A stretch of DNA of 64,000 bases from HXMU1420-2 sp017643305 (lineage in GTDB: Bacteria; Pseudomonadota; Alphaproteobacteria; Rhodobacterales; Rhodobacteraceae), in assembly GCA_965217135.1 (NCBI GenBank), contig OZ244249.1, positions 1-64,000 of the forward strand, in the 5' to 3' direction. Below, piece after piece: positions 8,921 to 18,281 of this stretch. The notes beneath the pieces were generated by a model. It had not been told where the DNA came from. It made no database searches and worked only from the letters and a program-made list of their open reading frames with translations. Each line of letters begins with the position of its first letter. Within the stretch, counting starts at the first letter, position 1. A program made the position numbers and the translations under genes.

Positions 8921-10831
8921 TTACCTCAGCGCGCCCGCAGCCTTGAGCGCTTTGCCCTTGTCCGCCTCATACCACCAGAAATCCAGCCATCCGAGGTCAT
9001 AGGGCGGCAATGGGTCTGGATGCGCGTATTGATCATAGTAGGCCACCCAATAGCTGTCATTGTACCACATCGGAATCATGAAAAATTCATACCGCAACGC
9101 GCGATCTAACGCGCGCAGTGCCAGATTTTCTTCGTCCCGGCTTTCTGCGTTCAGCGCGGCGTCGATTATTGCATCCACCATCGGGCTGGCCAGATTGGCG
9201 GGGTTGAAAACGTTGATCTCGGTCTCGGACGTGCCGTAGCGCTGCATCAGCCCGGTACCAGCGCCCAAAAACGCGGAATAGCCGTCAAAAACAAGGTCAT
9301 AATCACGTTCCCGTTCACGCAACGTGTATTGCGACGGGTCCACTTTCTCCAGCTTTGGGTTCACGCCCATCTGCGTCAGGTTTTTGAGGTAGTTTTCGAC
9401 CACTGCGCTCAACGTGCCTTCCTGTGACGAATTGAATAGGAAGGTCACTGTCAGCAGCTCTCCGGCCGCATTGCGCCGCTTACCGTCATCGCCCACAGGC
9501 CACCCTGCTTCGTCCAGCAGCTTCATCGCGGTGCGCAAATTGCGCCGATCATTTAACCGTTCGGGCTTGGAGCTGTGCGGCATCCGGGCTTCGAGCGTCA
9601 GCATCTCCGCCGGCACAACATCACCCAGTGATTTCAGAAACGCCAGTTCGGCCTCGTCTGGAACTCCAGTGGCCATCAAAGGTGTGTCCTGCGTGAATGA
9701 CGCGCGCTGTTTGAAAAGGCCGTATTGCAGGCTCTCATTCGTCCATTCGAAATTATAGCCCAGCGCCAGCGCCTCGCGCACACGCTTGTCCTTCAGAATC
9801 TCACGGCCCAGATTGAACACCATGCCAGACGGCGTGGGTGGTGTGCCATCGGGCAATTCGGCCTTCACGATCTGGCCATTCCGAACTTTTGGAAAATCGT
9901 ACTGCGTCGCCCATTTCTTGGAATCGCCTTCTTGCCGGAAGGTATATTCCCCCGCCTTGAATCCTTCGAACGCGGCGGCGTCATCGCCAAAATATTCTAC
10001 CCGGATCGTATCAAAGTTGTGGCGGCCTACGTTTACCGGCAGGTCGTTACCCCAATACTCTGGGTTGCGCTTGTAGATGATGCGGCGGTTCACATCGACT
10101 GTGTCGATCATGTAGGGCCCCGAACCGGGCGAGGTTTCCAGACGCGATTCATCCAACCGCGCGCCAGTTTTTTCGTACCAGGCCTTGGAAAACACCGGCA
10201 CACCGCCAACCTGATCAATCAGCGACCTGCGGGAAATGCCTTCGGTGAAATAGAACTTGATGGTGTGATCATCGATCACCTCGGCTTTCGGGATACGTTT
10301 TTTTACAGCCGACGCGTAAGATGGCAGGCCTTGTTCCAAAAACAGGTTATGTGAAAACAAAACGTCATGGGCTGTCACCGGTGTGCCATCGGAAAACCGC
10401 GCTTCAGGCCGCATGTAGAAAATGACCCAAGTCTTGCCTTCGTCATATTCCAGCCTTTCGGCCAGCCGCCCGTATTCTTCGCCGTAAACATCCGCAGCGC
10501 CGTCATCCATCAGGCTTTCGAAAATCGACCAGCTCAATACCCCGGCGCGGCCTTTGACCGTATAGGGGTTCATCGAATCAAAAGTCCCCAGCCGGGAAAA
10601 TGAAATCTCCCCGCCTTTCGGCGCATCAGGATTTACGAAGTCATAGTGGTCAAAGTCCGGCCCGTACTTCAGATCGCCGTAAAAGGAATAGCCATGGCTT
10701 TCGATGACCGCGTCGTCAGCGCGGACCAAGGCGGCCCCACCGGCCAGAACCAGAACCGCTGCGGCCAGGCGCATACCAAAGGTTTGCACATATCGGACGC
10801 GGGCCTTTGCACTTCGACGGTGTCGGATCAT
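8921..10831 (-). CDS. yejA: YejA: periplasmic peptide-binding protein of the YejABEF importer
   Basis: Extracellular solute-binding protein family 5, 636 residues. The N-terminus carries a basic region then a hydrophobic core (residues about 20-38, LAAAVLVLAGGAALVRA), a Sec signal. The mature part contains the family signature around GYSFYGDLKYGPDFDHYDFV, then the DppA/OppA fold. In E. coli the homologous system imports peptides and the peptide-nucleotide antibiotic microcin C. First gene of the operon; GGGAG lies 6-7 bases before the ATG. A shorter start at residue 20 would also leave a signal peptide. Confidence 0.9.
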   Translation of the reverse strand: MIRHRRSAKARVRYVQTFGMRLAAAVLVLAGGAALVRADDAVIESHGYSFYGDLKYGPDFDHYDFVNPDAPKGGEISFSRLGTFDSMNPYTVKGRAGVLSWSIFESLMDDGAADVYGEEYGRLAERLEYDEGKTWVIFYMRPEARFSDGTPVTAHDVLFSHNLFLEQGLPSYASAVKKRIPKAEVIDDHTIKFYFTEGISRRSLIDQVGGVPVFSKAWYEKTGARLDESRLETSPGSGPYMIDTVDVNRRIIYKRNPEYWGNDLPVNVGRHNFDTIRVEYFGDDAAAFEGFKAGEYTFRQEGDSKKWATQYDFPKVRNGQIVKAELPDGTPPTPSGMVFNLGREILKDKRVREALALGYNFEWTNESLQYGLFKQRASFTQDTPLMATGVPDEAELAFLKSLGDVVPAEMLTLEARMPHSSKPERLNDRRNLRTAMKLLDEAGWPVGDDGKRRNAAGELLTVTFLFNSSQEGTLSAVVENYLKNLTQMGVNPKLEKVDPSQYTLRERERDYDLVFDGYSAFLGAGTGLMQRYGTSETEINVFNPANLASPMVDAIIDAALNAESRDEENLALRALDRALRYEFFMIPMWYNDSYWVAYYDQYAHPDPLPPYDLGWLDFWWYEADKGKALKAAGALR

Positions 10832-10946
10832 TCCATGCTCCCTCAGTTTGCCCGGTTTGCGACAGGCGCCTTTTCCGGATGTAGGCTAAAGGTCCGCCAC
10901 CGCCAACTGCAAGGCGAGAATATGTGATCACCCGCGAGCAAAGCAA

Positions 10947-10970
10947 AGGGCCGCGCAATTGCGCGGCCCT
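10947..10970 (-). terminator. Terminator hairpin after the cytochrome c gene
   Basis: A perfect 24-base palindrome with arm AGGGCCGCGCAA sits 22 bases after the cytochrome stop codon. On the minus strand it is followed by TTGCTTTGC. The T-tract is imperfect but the stem is very stable. Confidence 0.65.
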
Positions 10971-10992
10971 GAAACAAGTTTTGTTGACTGCT

Positions 10993-11496
10993 TTAGTCGT
11001 CCAAGCTGTCCAGATATGCAATCACGTTGACGCGGTCCTGCGCTTTCTTAAGCCCGGCAAAGCTCATCGAGGTGCCGGCGATATATGCGCTGGGTTTCAG
11101 CAGGAACGCGTCCAACTCCTCAGGCGTCCAATCGCCGCCATGCGCCGCCATCGGGCCGGAATAGCCAAAGCCGTCTGCCGATGCCACTGGCCGGCCAACA
11201 ACGCCGTACAGATACGGGCCTGTGCCATTTGCGCCGTCTTCCAGCTTGTGGCAAGCGGAGCATTTCTTGAAGACCTTGGCGCCTTTTTCAATATCAGCAG
11301 CGGCCATCAGCTCTGCAAAGCTAACCTCTTCGGCCTCGCCATCATCATCATCAGATGATTCGACCTCAATTACATAGGCCTGCTGACCATGATCATCCAC
11401 ATGATAGATGATCTCAGCTGTCCATTTACCCAGAAGAAAGACCAGAAGCGCGCCGCACAGGGCGGCGACGGTTTTGGTTGCGGTCATCGTGTCCAT
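10993..11496 (-). CDS. cycM: Membrane-anchored c-type cytochrome (CycM / c552 type)
   Basis: Electron carrier of the periplasmic face of the inner membrane. Residues about 8-30 form an uncleaved hydrophobic anchor (TVAALCGALLVFLLGKW), followed by an acidic linker (SSDDDDGEAEEV) and a class I cytochrome c domain with one CSACH haem site and the axial Met in TSMSFAGL. Anchored cytochromes of this layout carry electrons from the bc1 complex to cytochrome oxidase in Paracoccus and relatives. I chose the ATG at 11496, which gives 167 residues and places the anchor at the N-terminus; an ATG 9 bases further in is also possible. Divergent from pheA. Confidence 0.88.
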   Translation of the reverse strand: MDTMTATKTVAALCGALLVFLLGKWTAEIIYHVDDHGQQAYVIEVESSDDDDGEAEEVSFAELMAAADIEKGAKVFKKCSACHKLEDGANGTGPYLYGVVGRPVASADGFGYSGPMAAHGGDWTPEELDAFLLKPSAYIAGTSMSFAGLKKAQDRVNVIAYLDSLDD

Positions 11497-11612
11497 TTTG
11501 ATCGCGCGCCTATTTGATCCAATTCGCGGCGTGTCTACGGCTTCCCCTCGGCGGTGGCAAGATATAGACACCGCGACCAAACGCCCAACCGGGCCTGATC
11601 CGGGACAAAAAC

Positions 11613-12443
11613 ATGACAAAACGCATCGCATTTCAGGGAGATCCAGGCGCGTACAGCCACGAAGCCTGTCTCAAAGCCCGCCCGGAGATGGAGCCACTAC
11701 CCTGTAAAACCTTCGAGGACGTGATCGAATCTGTCCGCAGCAAACGGGCCGATCTGGCCATGCTGCCGATTGAAAACACCACTTATGGCCGGGTAGCTGA
11801 CATTCACAGGCTGCTGCCTGAAAGCGGGCTGCACGTTGTTGACGAAGCGTTTGTGCGTGTTCGAATCTGCCTAATGGCCCGACCGGGCGTCGCGCTGGGT
11901 GATATAAAACAGGTACGCGCTCATCTGGTCCTGCTGCCGCAATCCGCCAAGTTTTTGCGCGATCACGGGATCTCCGGTGTAGCAGCCGCTGACAGCGCCG
12001 GCGCCGCGGCCGAGTTGGCGCAAGCCGACAGCACCGACACCGGCGTGCTGGCCTCAGAGCTGGCGGCCCAGATTAACGGGCTCGACGTGTTGGCCAAGGA
12101 TATCGAAGACCACGGGCACAACACCACGCGGTTTGTCATCATGTCCCGTGAAATGGACCTGTCCCGCCGCGGCGATGACATGGTCACGACCTTTGTATTC
12201 CAGGTCCGCAACATCCCGGCCGCGTTGTACAAGGCGATGGGTGGGTTCGCAACCAATGGCGTGAACATGACCAAGTTGGAAAGTTACATGGTCGGCGGAT
12301 CCTTTACCGCCACACAATTTTATGCCGATATCGAGGGCCACCCAGACGACCCCAGTGTGCAGCTGGCGCTGGATGAACTGTCCTATTTCACGACTAAGCT
12401 GGAAATTTTGGGCGTCTACCCTGCCGCCCATGAAAGGGGCTGA
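11613..12443 (+). CDS. pheA: Prephenate dehydratase
   Basis: Converts prephenate to phenylpyruvate in phenylalanine synthesis. The catalytic domain (residues 1-185) starts with the typical IAFQGDPGAYSHEA and holds the conserved TRFVIM block (TTRFVIMSRE). The C-terminal ACT domain (about 195-275) contains the regulatory text GVNMTKLESYM, matching the ESRP-type effector site. There is no chorismate mutase domain, which fits the monofunctional enzyme of alphaproteobacteria at 276 residues. It is divergent from cycM. Confidence 0.93.
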   Translation: MTKRIAFQGDPGAYSHEACLKARPEMEPLPCKTFEDVIESVRSKRADLAMLPIENTTYGRVADIHRLLPESGLHVVDEAFVRVRICLMARPGVALGDIKQVRAHLVLLPQSAKFLRDHGISGVAAADSAGAAAELAQADSTDTGVLASELAAQINGLDVLAKDIEDHGHNTTRFVIMSREMDLSRRGDDMVTTFVFQVRNIPAALYKAMGGFATNGVNMTKLESYMVGGSFTATQFYADIEGHPDDPSVQLALDELSYFTTKLEILGVYPAAHERG

Positions 12444-12465
12444 GCTTCCGCCGCATCATGCCGCA

Positions 12466-12909
12466 TCACAAGGTCTTGGCAAATTCCCGGACCTTTTTGC
12501 GGAACCGCTTTGTCAGGTTGGTCTTGGCCAGCTTCATCGATTGAATAAGCAGCCGCGCCGACAACGTTTTGGGTTCAATGTCCAGCACGACGGATATCCG
12601 CGTGCTGCGCGGCGACAAGGGCAGTAGGTCAATGAAAAAGCTGCCGTCCACCCCTTTGCCAATCGCATCGAACCGCATCGTGTTCGGCCGGTCCAGATGC
12701 ATCAGCTCCACCCGAGCTTCGCGCGATCTGCCGCGCATTTCGAACCGGGCTTTCCATGCCATGCCAACCACAGGCTGCGCGGTGTCGCGCTCGCGTTCAA
12801 TCTCCACACCCCGGCGGATGGCCGCGCGCTCAAACATCTCGAAATTGGTAAGCTGTTCGAATACCCGGTCGATGGGAGTTTCGATATCTTCCTTCGAAGA
12901 AAATTTCAT
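12466..12909 (-). CDS. SRPBCC (START-like) fold protein of unknown ligand
   Basis: Small protein of about 147 residues with the layout of the polyketide cyclase/START-like superfamily: an opening strand with KEDIETPIDRVFEQLTNFE, a central beta sheet, and a long C-terminal helix. No catalytic residues can be named. The likely start is the ATG at 12909; a TTG two codons earlier is an alternative. The gene is convergent with pheA (22 bases apart) and lies downstream of nudC on the same strand. Function unknown. Confidence 0.7.
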   Translation of the reverse strand: MKFSSKEDIETPIDRVFEQLTNFEMFERAAIRRGVEIERERDTAQPVVGMAWKARFEMRGRSREARVELMHLDRPNTMRFDAIGKGVDGSFFIDLLPLSPRSTRISVVLDIEPKTLSARLLIQSMKLAKTNLTKRFRKKVREFAKTL

Positions 12910-12942
12910 TCTCAACAGCCTTTTCCTAAGTCGAAACTGACG

Positions 12943-13923
12943 TTAATCCAGCGTGTCCGCAAGCCAGTTCTCAAGCAGAAAATGCGCAATTGCTCCTTTT
13001 CGTGCGGGTTTGATTTCCGGGTGCTCACCTGCGAATATTTTCAGCATATCATTTCGACTGACCCACCGGGCTTCCTCGATCTCCTCGGGATCGATTCGGA
13101 TCTCGGTATCTAGGGCCTCCCCTGCGCACCCAAACATCAGAGAGGCAGGAAACGGCCACGGCTGGCTGGCCAGGTAACTCACAGCACCTACGCGAATGCC
13201 CGCTTCTTCCCAAACTTCGCGCCGCACAGCGGCCTCCAGCGTCTCGCCAGGTTCAATAAATCCGGCCAGCAGCGAAAACATGCCCGGCGGCCAGCCCGGC
13301 GACCGGCCCATCAACACCGAAGACCCACGCGTGATCAGCATGATCACCACCGGGTCGGTGCGTGGGAAATGATGCGCGCCACAAGCGGGGCAGGTGCGCT
13401 GCCAACCGGCCTGGTCAATTTCGCTCGGCACGCCGCACTTCGCGCAAAACTTATGCGTTCGGTGCCACCCGATGATGGCCTTGGCAGTCGCTGCCAGTTC
13501 CGCATCGCGCGGGGTGAACCATGTCATAAGGCGACGCAGTTCAACAAACACGTGATCGTCCGGAAAATCCGGGTGGTGCTGCTCCGACGGATCCAGAAAT
13601 TGGCCCATTGCCGCCGTATCCAGATCCTCCGGTTCCCAGCTGGAAATGTCGGATGCAAAAATCGCCGCGCCATCTTCGCGCCCCAGCAGAACGGGTTCCT
13701 TGGTAATGCCTTCAGGCCCATTGCTGATCATCGGGTGGGACATCGGCAGGCGCACCAGCTGGCTCCGGTTTTCACCACAGACCAGAACCTTGCCCCGCCA
13801 CAGCAAGATCGAAACGGTATTGCCGGCCGACCGGACAAATCGCAAAACATCGCGGTTGCCCCGAAGCTCGGCCGCACGGTCCAGCCCAGACCCTCCAAAA
13901 GTCACCGTTTCTGCATGTTTCAT
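12943..13923 (-). CDS. nudC: NAD+ diphosphatase (Nudix hydrolase NudC)
   Basis: Hydrolyses NAD(H) to NMN(H) and AMP; homologues also remove NAD caps from RNA. Residues in the middle hold a four-cysteine zinc ribbon (CAKCG ... CPACG), followed by a complete Nudix box: GFIEPGETLEAAVRREVWEE, matching GX5EX7REUXEEXGU. The downstream SQPWPFP motif is the NudC family signature. The start is ATG at 13923 with CGGAGGA upstream; the open frame extends further 5' but without family similarity. The protein has 326 residues. It is divergent from the cyclic nucleotidase gene. Confidence 0.92.
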   Translation of the reverse strand: MKHAETVTFGGSGLDRAAELRGNRDVLRFVRSAGNTVSILLWRGKVLVCGENRSQLVRLPMSHPMISNGPEGITKEPVLLGREDGAAIFASDISSWEPEDLDTAAMGQFLDPSEQHHPDFPDDHVFVELRRLMTWFTPRDAELAATAKAIIGWHRTHKFCAKCGVPSEIDQAGWQRTCPACGAHHFPRTDPVVIMLITRGSSVLMGRSPGWPPGMFSLLAGFIEPGETLEAAVRREVWEEAGIRVGAVSYLASQPWPFPASLMFGCAGEALDTEIRIDPEEIEEARWVSRNDMLKIFAGEHPEIKPARKGAIAHFLLENWLADTLD

Positions 13924-14065
13924 TGGGTCCTCCGTCTGCGCCTTGCCGGTGGCATGACACGACAGGGCCCGATTTACAATTGTCAGTGGCGGGGTTGCTC
14001 CCCAGAGCCGAAGAGTTAATGTCTGAAGCGATTTAAAGGCGCTGAAAATAACAAAGAATCCAACC

Positions 14066-15850
14066 ATGGATGAATACTCCATCCAGCTGCGATTGCTGGC
14101 TACAACTGACCTACACATGCACTTGCGCGCCTGGGACTATGCCAAGGATCAGCCGTTCAAATCCGGTGCCCTGACCCGTATCGCCACGCAAATCGCAGCC
14201 GCCCGGGCCGAGGCGATTGAAGAGGGCGCGCATGTGCTTCTGTTCGACAATGGCGATGGGCTGCAAGGCACGGCTGTGGGCGATTTGGCCAGCGAAGCTG
14301 CCGAACAAGGCGAACCGCACCCGCTGATGACAGCGTTCGAACAACTGGAGTATGACGCGCTGGGGTTGGGCAACCACGATTTTGACCGTGGCACCGCGCT
14401 GCTGGCCCAAGTAACCCGGCAGGCGCATTGTCCCGTTCTCTGCGCCAACCTTCGACGAAACGATCCCGAGCTGCTGGAACATATTCAGCCTGGCACGATC
14501 CTTGCGGCAGGGCCACTTCGGGTGGGCGTTCTTTCCGTCGTGCCGCCTCAAACCGCCATGTGGAACACTGATGTGCTGGCGGGTGAGATCACGTTCGTCG
14601 ACATCACTGAAACTGTCGAAACTGCCGCCGCGCAGCTTCGGCAGGACGGGTGTCATATTGTCCTGCTTCTGGCACATACCGGTATTGGCGAAGCGGAACA
14701 CCTGCCAGGACAGGAAAACGCAGTGCTGCCCCTGTCCCGCCTGCCGTCCGTCACGGCAATCTTCGCCGGTCACACGCATTTGCCCTTTAGCGGCGTGTTG
14801 CCTGACGCAGGTGGCACGCCTGTTGCGCTGGCTGGAGCCGGGGGCGCGCAACTGGCGCAGATCGACCTTACCCTATCCCGCGATCCCGCTGGTGTTTGGC
14901 AGGTAAATAAAGCTACGCCCAGCTTGCGCAGAACTGATGGGGCTACCTGTACCGAAGATCCCACGCTCAGCGACCTGTTCGCACCTTGGCATACCACGGC
15001 GCGGGAGATCATGAACCGCCCCTCCGGTCACACGGATGAAAGGTTACACAGCTACTTCTCCATGATCCGCCCTGACGCGCATTTGCGGCAGATCGCTGAA
15101 GCCAAGCGCGCCTGCTTTGCCATCCTCTGCCCCGATGCGCCGGACCTACCGGTCATCGCTGCCGTCGCGCCCGGCAAATGCGGTGGCCGGGGCGGGTCGG
15201 GCAATTACGTGGACGTGCCCAAAGGCCCGGTGCTGCGGCGACATTTGGATGACCTTGTGGTGTTTCCCAACCTGCTGCGAACAGTTGAACTAGACGGTCG
15301 CGACTTGCGGGCGTGGATGGAAATGTCGGCCAGCGTCTTTCACCGGATCGTGCCTTGTGGTCAGAACCAGCCACTGCTGGACGTTGATTGGCCGCCCCAT
15401 AGTTTTGACGCGTTTTTTGGGCTGAATTACCAGATCGACGTTTCTCAACCCGCGCGTTATCGCCCGGACGGATCACGCGTTGAAACAGATGGCCAGCGCA
15501 TTCGCGACCTTTCATGGCAGGGCGCGCCTGTGCGCGATGACCAAAAGTTTATTGTTCTCCTGACCAGCTACCGGGCCAGCGGTGGTGGCAACGTCCAGGC
15601 CCTGGCCAACGCACAGCCATTGCCGTTGCCGGATGCGCCCGTGCGCGAAGCGGTTGAACGTCAGCTTACCCAACCTGGCCCCGCAGCCTACCAGGAATTT
15701 CCCTGGCGGTTCGCCGATCTTGGCAGTACACCGGCGTTGTTCCCAACCGGCCCTGGCGCAACCGAAGTGATGTCGGAAATTCGGGACCTTCAACCGATCA
15801 TCGGCACCACAGACACCGCTGGCTTTCTTACGCTCACGCTGCATCTCTGA
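14066..15850 (+). CDS. cpdB: Bifunctional 2',3'-cyclic-nucleotide 2'-phosphodiesterase/3'-nucleotidase (CpdB-like)
   Basis: Two-metal phosphoesterase of the 5'-nucleotidase family, 594 residues. The N-terminal metallophosphoesterase domain shows TTDLHMHL (D-x-H), GLGNHDFDRG (NHD), LLLAHTG and FAGHTHLP (GHTH). The C-terminal 5'-nucleotidase domain (about 330-560) holds the substrate-stacking region (NVQALAN near 505) and catalytic Asp/His region. Classical CpdB is periplasmic, but no signal peptide is visible here: the protein starts MDEYSIQLRLLATTDLH directly at the catalytic domain. It may act in the cytoplasm, or the start is misplaced. The ribosome binding site is weak. Confidence 0.85.
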   Translation: MDEYSIQLRLLATTDLHMHLRAWDYAKDQPFKSGALTRIATQIAAARAEAIEEGAHVLLFDNGDGLQGTAVGDLASEAAEQGEPHPLMTAFEQLEYDALGLGNHDFDRGTALLAQVTRQAHCPVLCANLRRNDPELLEHIQPGTILAAGPLRVGVLSVVPPQTAMWNTDVLAGEITFVDITETVETAAAQLRQDGCHIVLLLAHTGIGEAEHLPGQENAVLPLSRLPSVTAIFAGHTHLPFSGVLPDAGGTPVALAGAGGAQLAQIDLTLSRDPAGVWQVNKATPSLRRTDGATCTEDPTLSDLFAPWHTTAREIMNRPSGHTDERLHSYFSMIRPDAHLRQIAEAKRACFAILCPDAPDLPVIAAVAPGKCGGRGGSGNYVDVPKGPVLRRHLDDLVVFPNLLRTVELDGRDLRAWMEMSASVFHRIVPCGQNQPLLDVDWPPHSFDAFFGLNYQIDVSQPARYRPDGSRVETDGQRIRDLSWQGAPVRDDQKFIVLLTSYRASGGGNVQALANAQPLPLPDAPVREAVERQLTQPGPAAYQEFPWRFADLGSTPALFPTGPGATEVMSEIRDLQPIIGTTDTAGFLTLTLHL

Positions 15851-15863
15851 CCGCGTCGCGAAC

Positions 15864-15892
15864 TTGCCAAACTGGGGCAGGGCGCTTATATG
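15864..15892 (+). promoter_or_regulatory. Sigma-70-type promoter for the SRP RNA
   Basis: TTGCCA (15864-15869) and TATATG (15887-15892) are separated by 17 bases. The predicted start at about 15899-15900 coincides with the first base of the closing stem of the SRP RNA. Confidence 0.6.
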
Positions 15893-15899
15893 CATCTCT

Positions 15900-15993
15900 G
15901 AGAGGTTGGCGCGGGCAGGCACCTCGCCAACCCGGTCAGATCCGGAAGGAAGCAGCCGTAACGAGCCCCGCTTGGGTCGTTGTCCAGCCTCTC
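15900..15993 (+). ncRNA. ffs: Signal recognition particle RNA, small bacterial type (4.5S)
   Basis: Contains the diagnostic apical domain IV: the GGAAGGAAGCAGCC loop region preceded by GGTCAGATCC and followed by GTAAC. The ends GAGAGGTTGG and CCAGCCTCTC pair to close one long hairpin of 94 bases. The RNA binds Ffh and is needed for co-translational targeting of membrane proteins. A promoter lies just upstream. Lying just before dnaX-ybaB-recR is, as I recall, common in alphaproteobacteria. The exact ends are inferred from the terminal stem. Confidence 0.9.
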
Positions 15994-15996
15994 ACC

Positions 15997-16540
15997 TTAC
16001 CCCCTGACAATGCTAGTTCTGGCCACAAGGAATTGCGTTTGCGCTTAGAGACGCTCAGGTGCCCAATCTGTTTCAGCCTAAAGCCGCGCGAGTCCAGCAT
16101 ACGCAGCGTAACCAGCCGCGAGGCATAAAACGACGACAGTTTGGCACTGCATTTCGGCGGGATGACCGAATCGTCGTCAAAGGAGATCATACCGACCGGC
16201 GTGCCATAACGTTCTGGCAGATGCATTAGCCTGCTGGCTATCGTGATCACGCGTTCAATCTTTTAAATACCGGTCTGCAAATGCAAGGCCATGCTGCCCA
16301 GCGACTGGCCCAGCACAAAAATTAGCGGATTGGGAAAATAGCGGTGCAGCTCGTCGTGGGGCCTCCCGGATCGCGTAGGGGCCAATCCGACATGGTGGCA
16401 TTAAACTGGCGTAGGTGGCGGCTGACCGATACGCAGAGATGCCAACGAGCGGCACAAGCCCAAAGGTTAGAAAACGCAACTGTTGTTTTATACGGCAGCG
16501 GTTGCGCGTGGGCGGGGCCGAGGCATAGATTAGGACGGTC
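15997..16540 (-). pseudogene. Degraded alpha/beta hydrolase gene (COG4757-like)
   Basis: Pieces of one protein are spread over different minus-strand frames. One frame gives ATMSDWPLRD (about 16350-16395), another YFPNPLIFVLGQSLGSMAL (about 16275-16335) with a G-x-S-x-G-like nucleophile elbow, and a third, from about 16259 down, gives FDDDSVIPP and finally LKQIGHLSVSKRKRNSLWPE, which matches the IGHFGFF...LWP ending of predicted alpha/beta hydrolases of this group. The segment between the elbow and FDDDS is too short, so there is also an internal deletion. Several frameshifts make it non-functional. Its end abuts the SRP RNA. Identification is from memory of the family. Confidence 0.6.
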
Positions 16541-16556
16541 AATGATCGGAGCTTTC

Positions 16557-18281
16557 ATGACCGACTCGCCCGCCTATCAGGTGCTTGCCCGCAAATACCG
16601 CCCAGAAACCTTCGCCGACCTCGTCGGACAGGATGCCATGGTGCGGACGTTGAAAAACGCGTTCGAGGCGGATCGCATCGCGCAGGCGTTTATCATGACC
16701 GGGATCCGTGGTACCGGCAAAACCACCACCGCGCGGATCATTGCCAAGGGGATGAACTGTATCGGCCTAGACGGACAGGGCGGGCCAACAACCGAACCCT
16801 GTGGGCAATGCGAACATTGCACGGCGATCATGGAAGGGCGGCATGTGGACGTTCTGGAAATGGACGCTGCCAGTCGCACGGGTGTGAACGACATCCGCGA
16901 AATCATCGATTCCGTCCGCTACCGGGCCGCATCCGCGCGCCACAAAATCTATATCATCGACGAAGTGCACATGCTGTCGACCAGTGCATTCAACGCGCTG
17001 CTGAAGACGTTGGAAGAACCACCTGAACATGTGAAATTCATCTTCGCAACTACTGAGATCCGCAAGGTCCCGGTGACGGTCCTGTCCCGTTGCCAGCGGT
17101 TTGACCTGCGACGGATCGAACCCGAAGACATGATCGGCCTGCTGCAACGCGTCGCCACCAGCGAAAACGCCCAGATCGCCGAAGATGCGCTGGCGTTGAT
17201 CGTGCGCGCGGCCGAAGGCTCTGCGCGGGACGCAACCTCCCTATTAGATCAGGCCATTTCGCATGGCGCGGGTGAAACCACCGCCGAACAGGTGCGCTCC
17301 ATGCTGGGACTGGCGGACCGGGGCCGCGTGTTGGACCTGATCGATATGATCCTGCGGGGCGATGCGGCGGGAGCGCTGACAGAACTCAGCGCGCAATATG
17401 CTGACGGGGCCGATCCGCTGGCTGTGCTGCGCGACCTGGCCGAAATCACCCATTGGGTCAGCGTTGTGAAAATCACGCCCGATGCTGCTGAAGATCCCAC
17501 AATAAGTCCTGACGAACGCGCACGGGGCCGCCAGATGGCCGAAGCCCTGCCGATCCGCGTTCTATCGCGCATGTGGCAGATGCTGCTCAAAGCGCTGGAA
17601 GAGGTCGCCGCCGCCCCCAATGCCATGATGGCCGCTGAAATGGCGGTGATTCGCCTGACCCATGTCGCCGACCTGCCTTCACCAGAGGAAATGGTGCGCA
17701 AACTGCAGGACGCCCCGCCGACCTCCGGCAGTGCGCCTGCTCGCCCATCCCCCACACCTGATGGTGGCAATGGCGATGCGCGCGCGGTCTCAACTACCGC
17801 AACTGGGGCCAGTCCGGCACCCGCGCAAGCCCCCGATATGGCGCTGGCTCGGTATCCGACCTTTGAACATGTCTACGAACTGATCCGCGCCAACCGCGAC
17901 ATGCGCCTGCAACGGGAGGTCGAAACTGGCCTGCGGCTGGTCAGCTACCAGCCCGGTCGGATCGAGTTTCAGCCGACCGATGAAGCGCCCGCCGACTTAT
18001 CGCAACGGCTGGGACGGCAGTTGCAGATGTGGACGGGCAACCGTTGGGCCGTGACGATCGTGAACGATGGCGGTGGCCAGACCATTGATGAGGTCCAGAA
18101 CGCCGAGAAATACGCACTGGAGGCTGCCGCCAAAGACCACCCAATGGTCCAGGCCGTCCTGGCCCGTTTTCCTGCCGCCAAGATCAAAGGCATCCGCACA
18201 CCCGAGCAGATCGCCTCCGAGGCGCAGGTCGAAGCATTGCCAGAGGTTGAGGACGAATGGGACCCCTTCGAAGAGGATTGA
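16557..18281 (+). CDS. dnaX: DNA polymerase III subunit tau/gamma
   Basis: Clamp-loader ATPase of the replisome, 574 residues. It opens with the family text YQVLARKYRPETFADLVGQ. Walker A is GIRGTGKTT; a four-cysteine zinc module spans MNCIGLDG to CGQCEHC; the DEVHML Walker B and SRC sensor (LSRCQRFDLRR) follow. A Pro/Ala-rich linker (about 430-480) leads to a C-terminal domain that would contact the polymerase core. I chose the ATG at 16557 because GGAG lies 5-6 bases upstream; an ATG 15 bases earlier is possible. I saw no A-rich slippery site for producing gamma by frameshifting. First gene of a dnaX - membrane protein - ybaB - recR run. Confidence 0.92.
   Translation: MTDSPAYQVLARKYRPETFADLVGQDAMVRTLKNAFEADRIAQAFIMTGIRGTGKTTTARIIAKGMNCIGLDGQGGPTTEPCGQCEHCTAIMEGRHVDVLEMDAASRTGVNDIREIIDSVRYRAASARHKIYIIDEVHMLSTSAFNALLKTLEEPPEHVKFIFATTEIRKVPVTVLSRCQRFDLRRIEPEDMIGLLQRVATSENAQIAEDALALIVRAAEGSARDATSLLDQAISHGAGETTAEQVRSMLGLADRGRVLDLIDMILRGDAAGALTELSAQYADGADPLAVLRDLAEITHWVSVVKITPDAAEDPTISPDERARGRQMAEALPIRVLSRMWQMLLKALEEVAAAPNAMMAAEMAVIRLTHVADLPSPEEMVRKLQDAPPTSGSAPARPSPTPDGGNGDARAVSTTATGASPAPAQAPDMALARYPTFEHVYELIRANRDMRLQREVETGLRLVSYQPGRIEFQPTDEAPADLSQRLGRQLQMWTGNRWAVTIVNDGGGQTIDEVQNAEKYALEAAAKDHPMVQAVLARFPAAKIKGIRTPEQIASEAQVEALPEVEDEWDPFEED

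Noticed and set aside
16557..18281. Programmed frameshift in dnaX giving a gamma subunit
   Set aside because: No A-rich slippery heptamer was found at the expected place; only the full-length product is supported.
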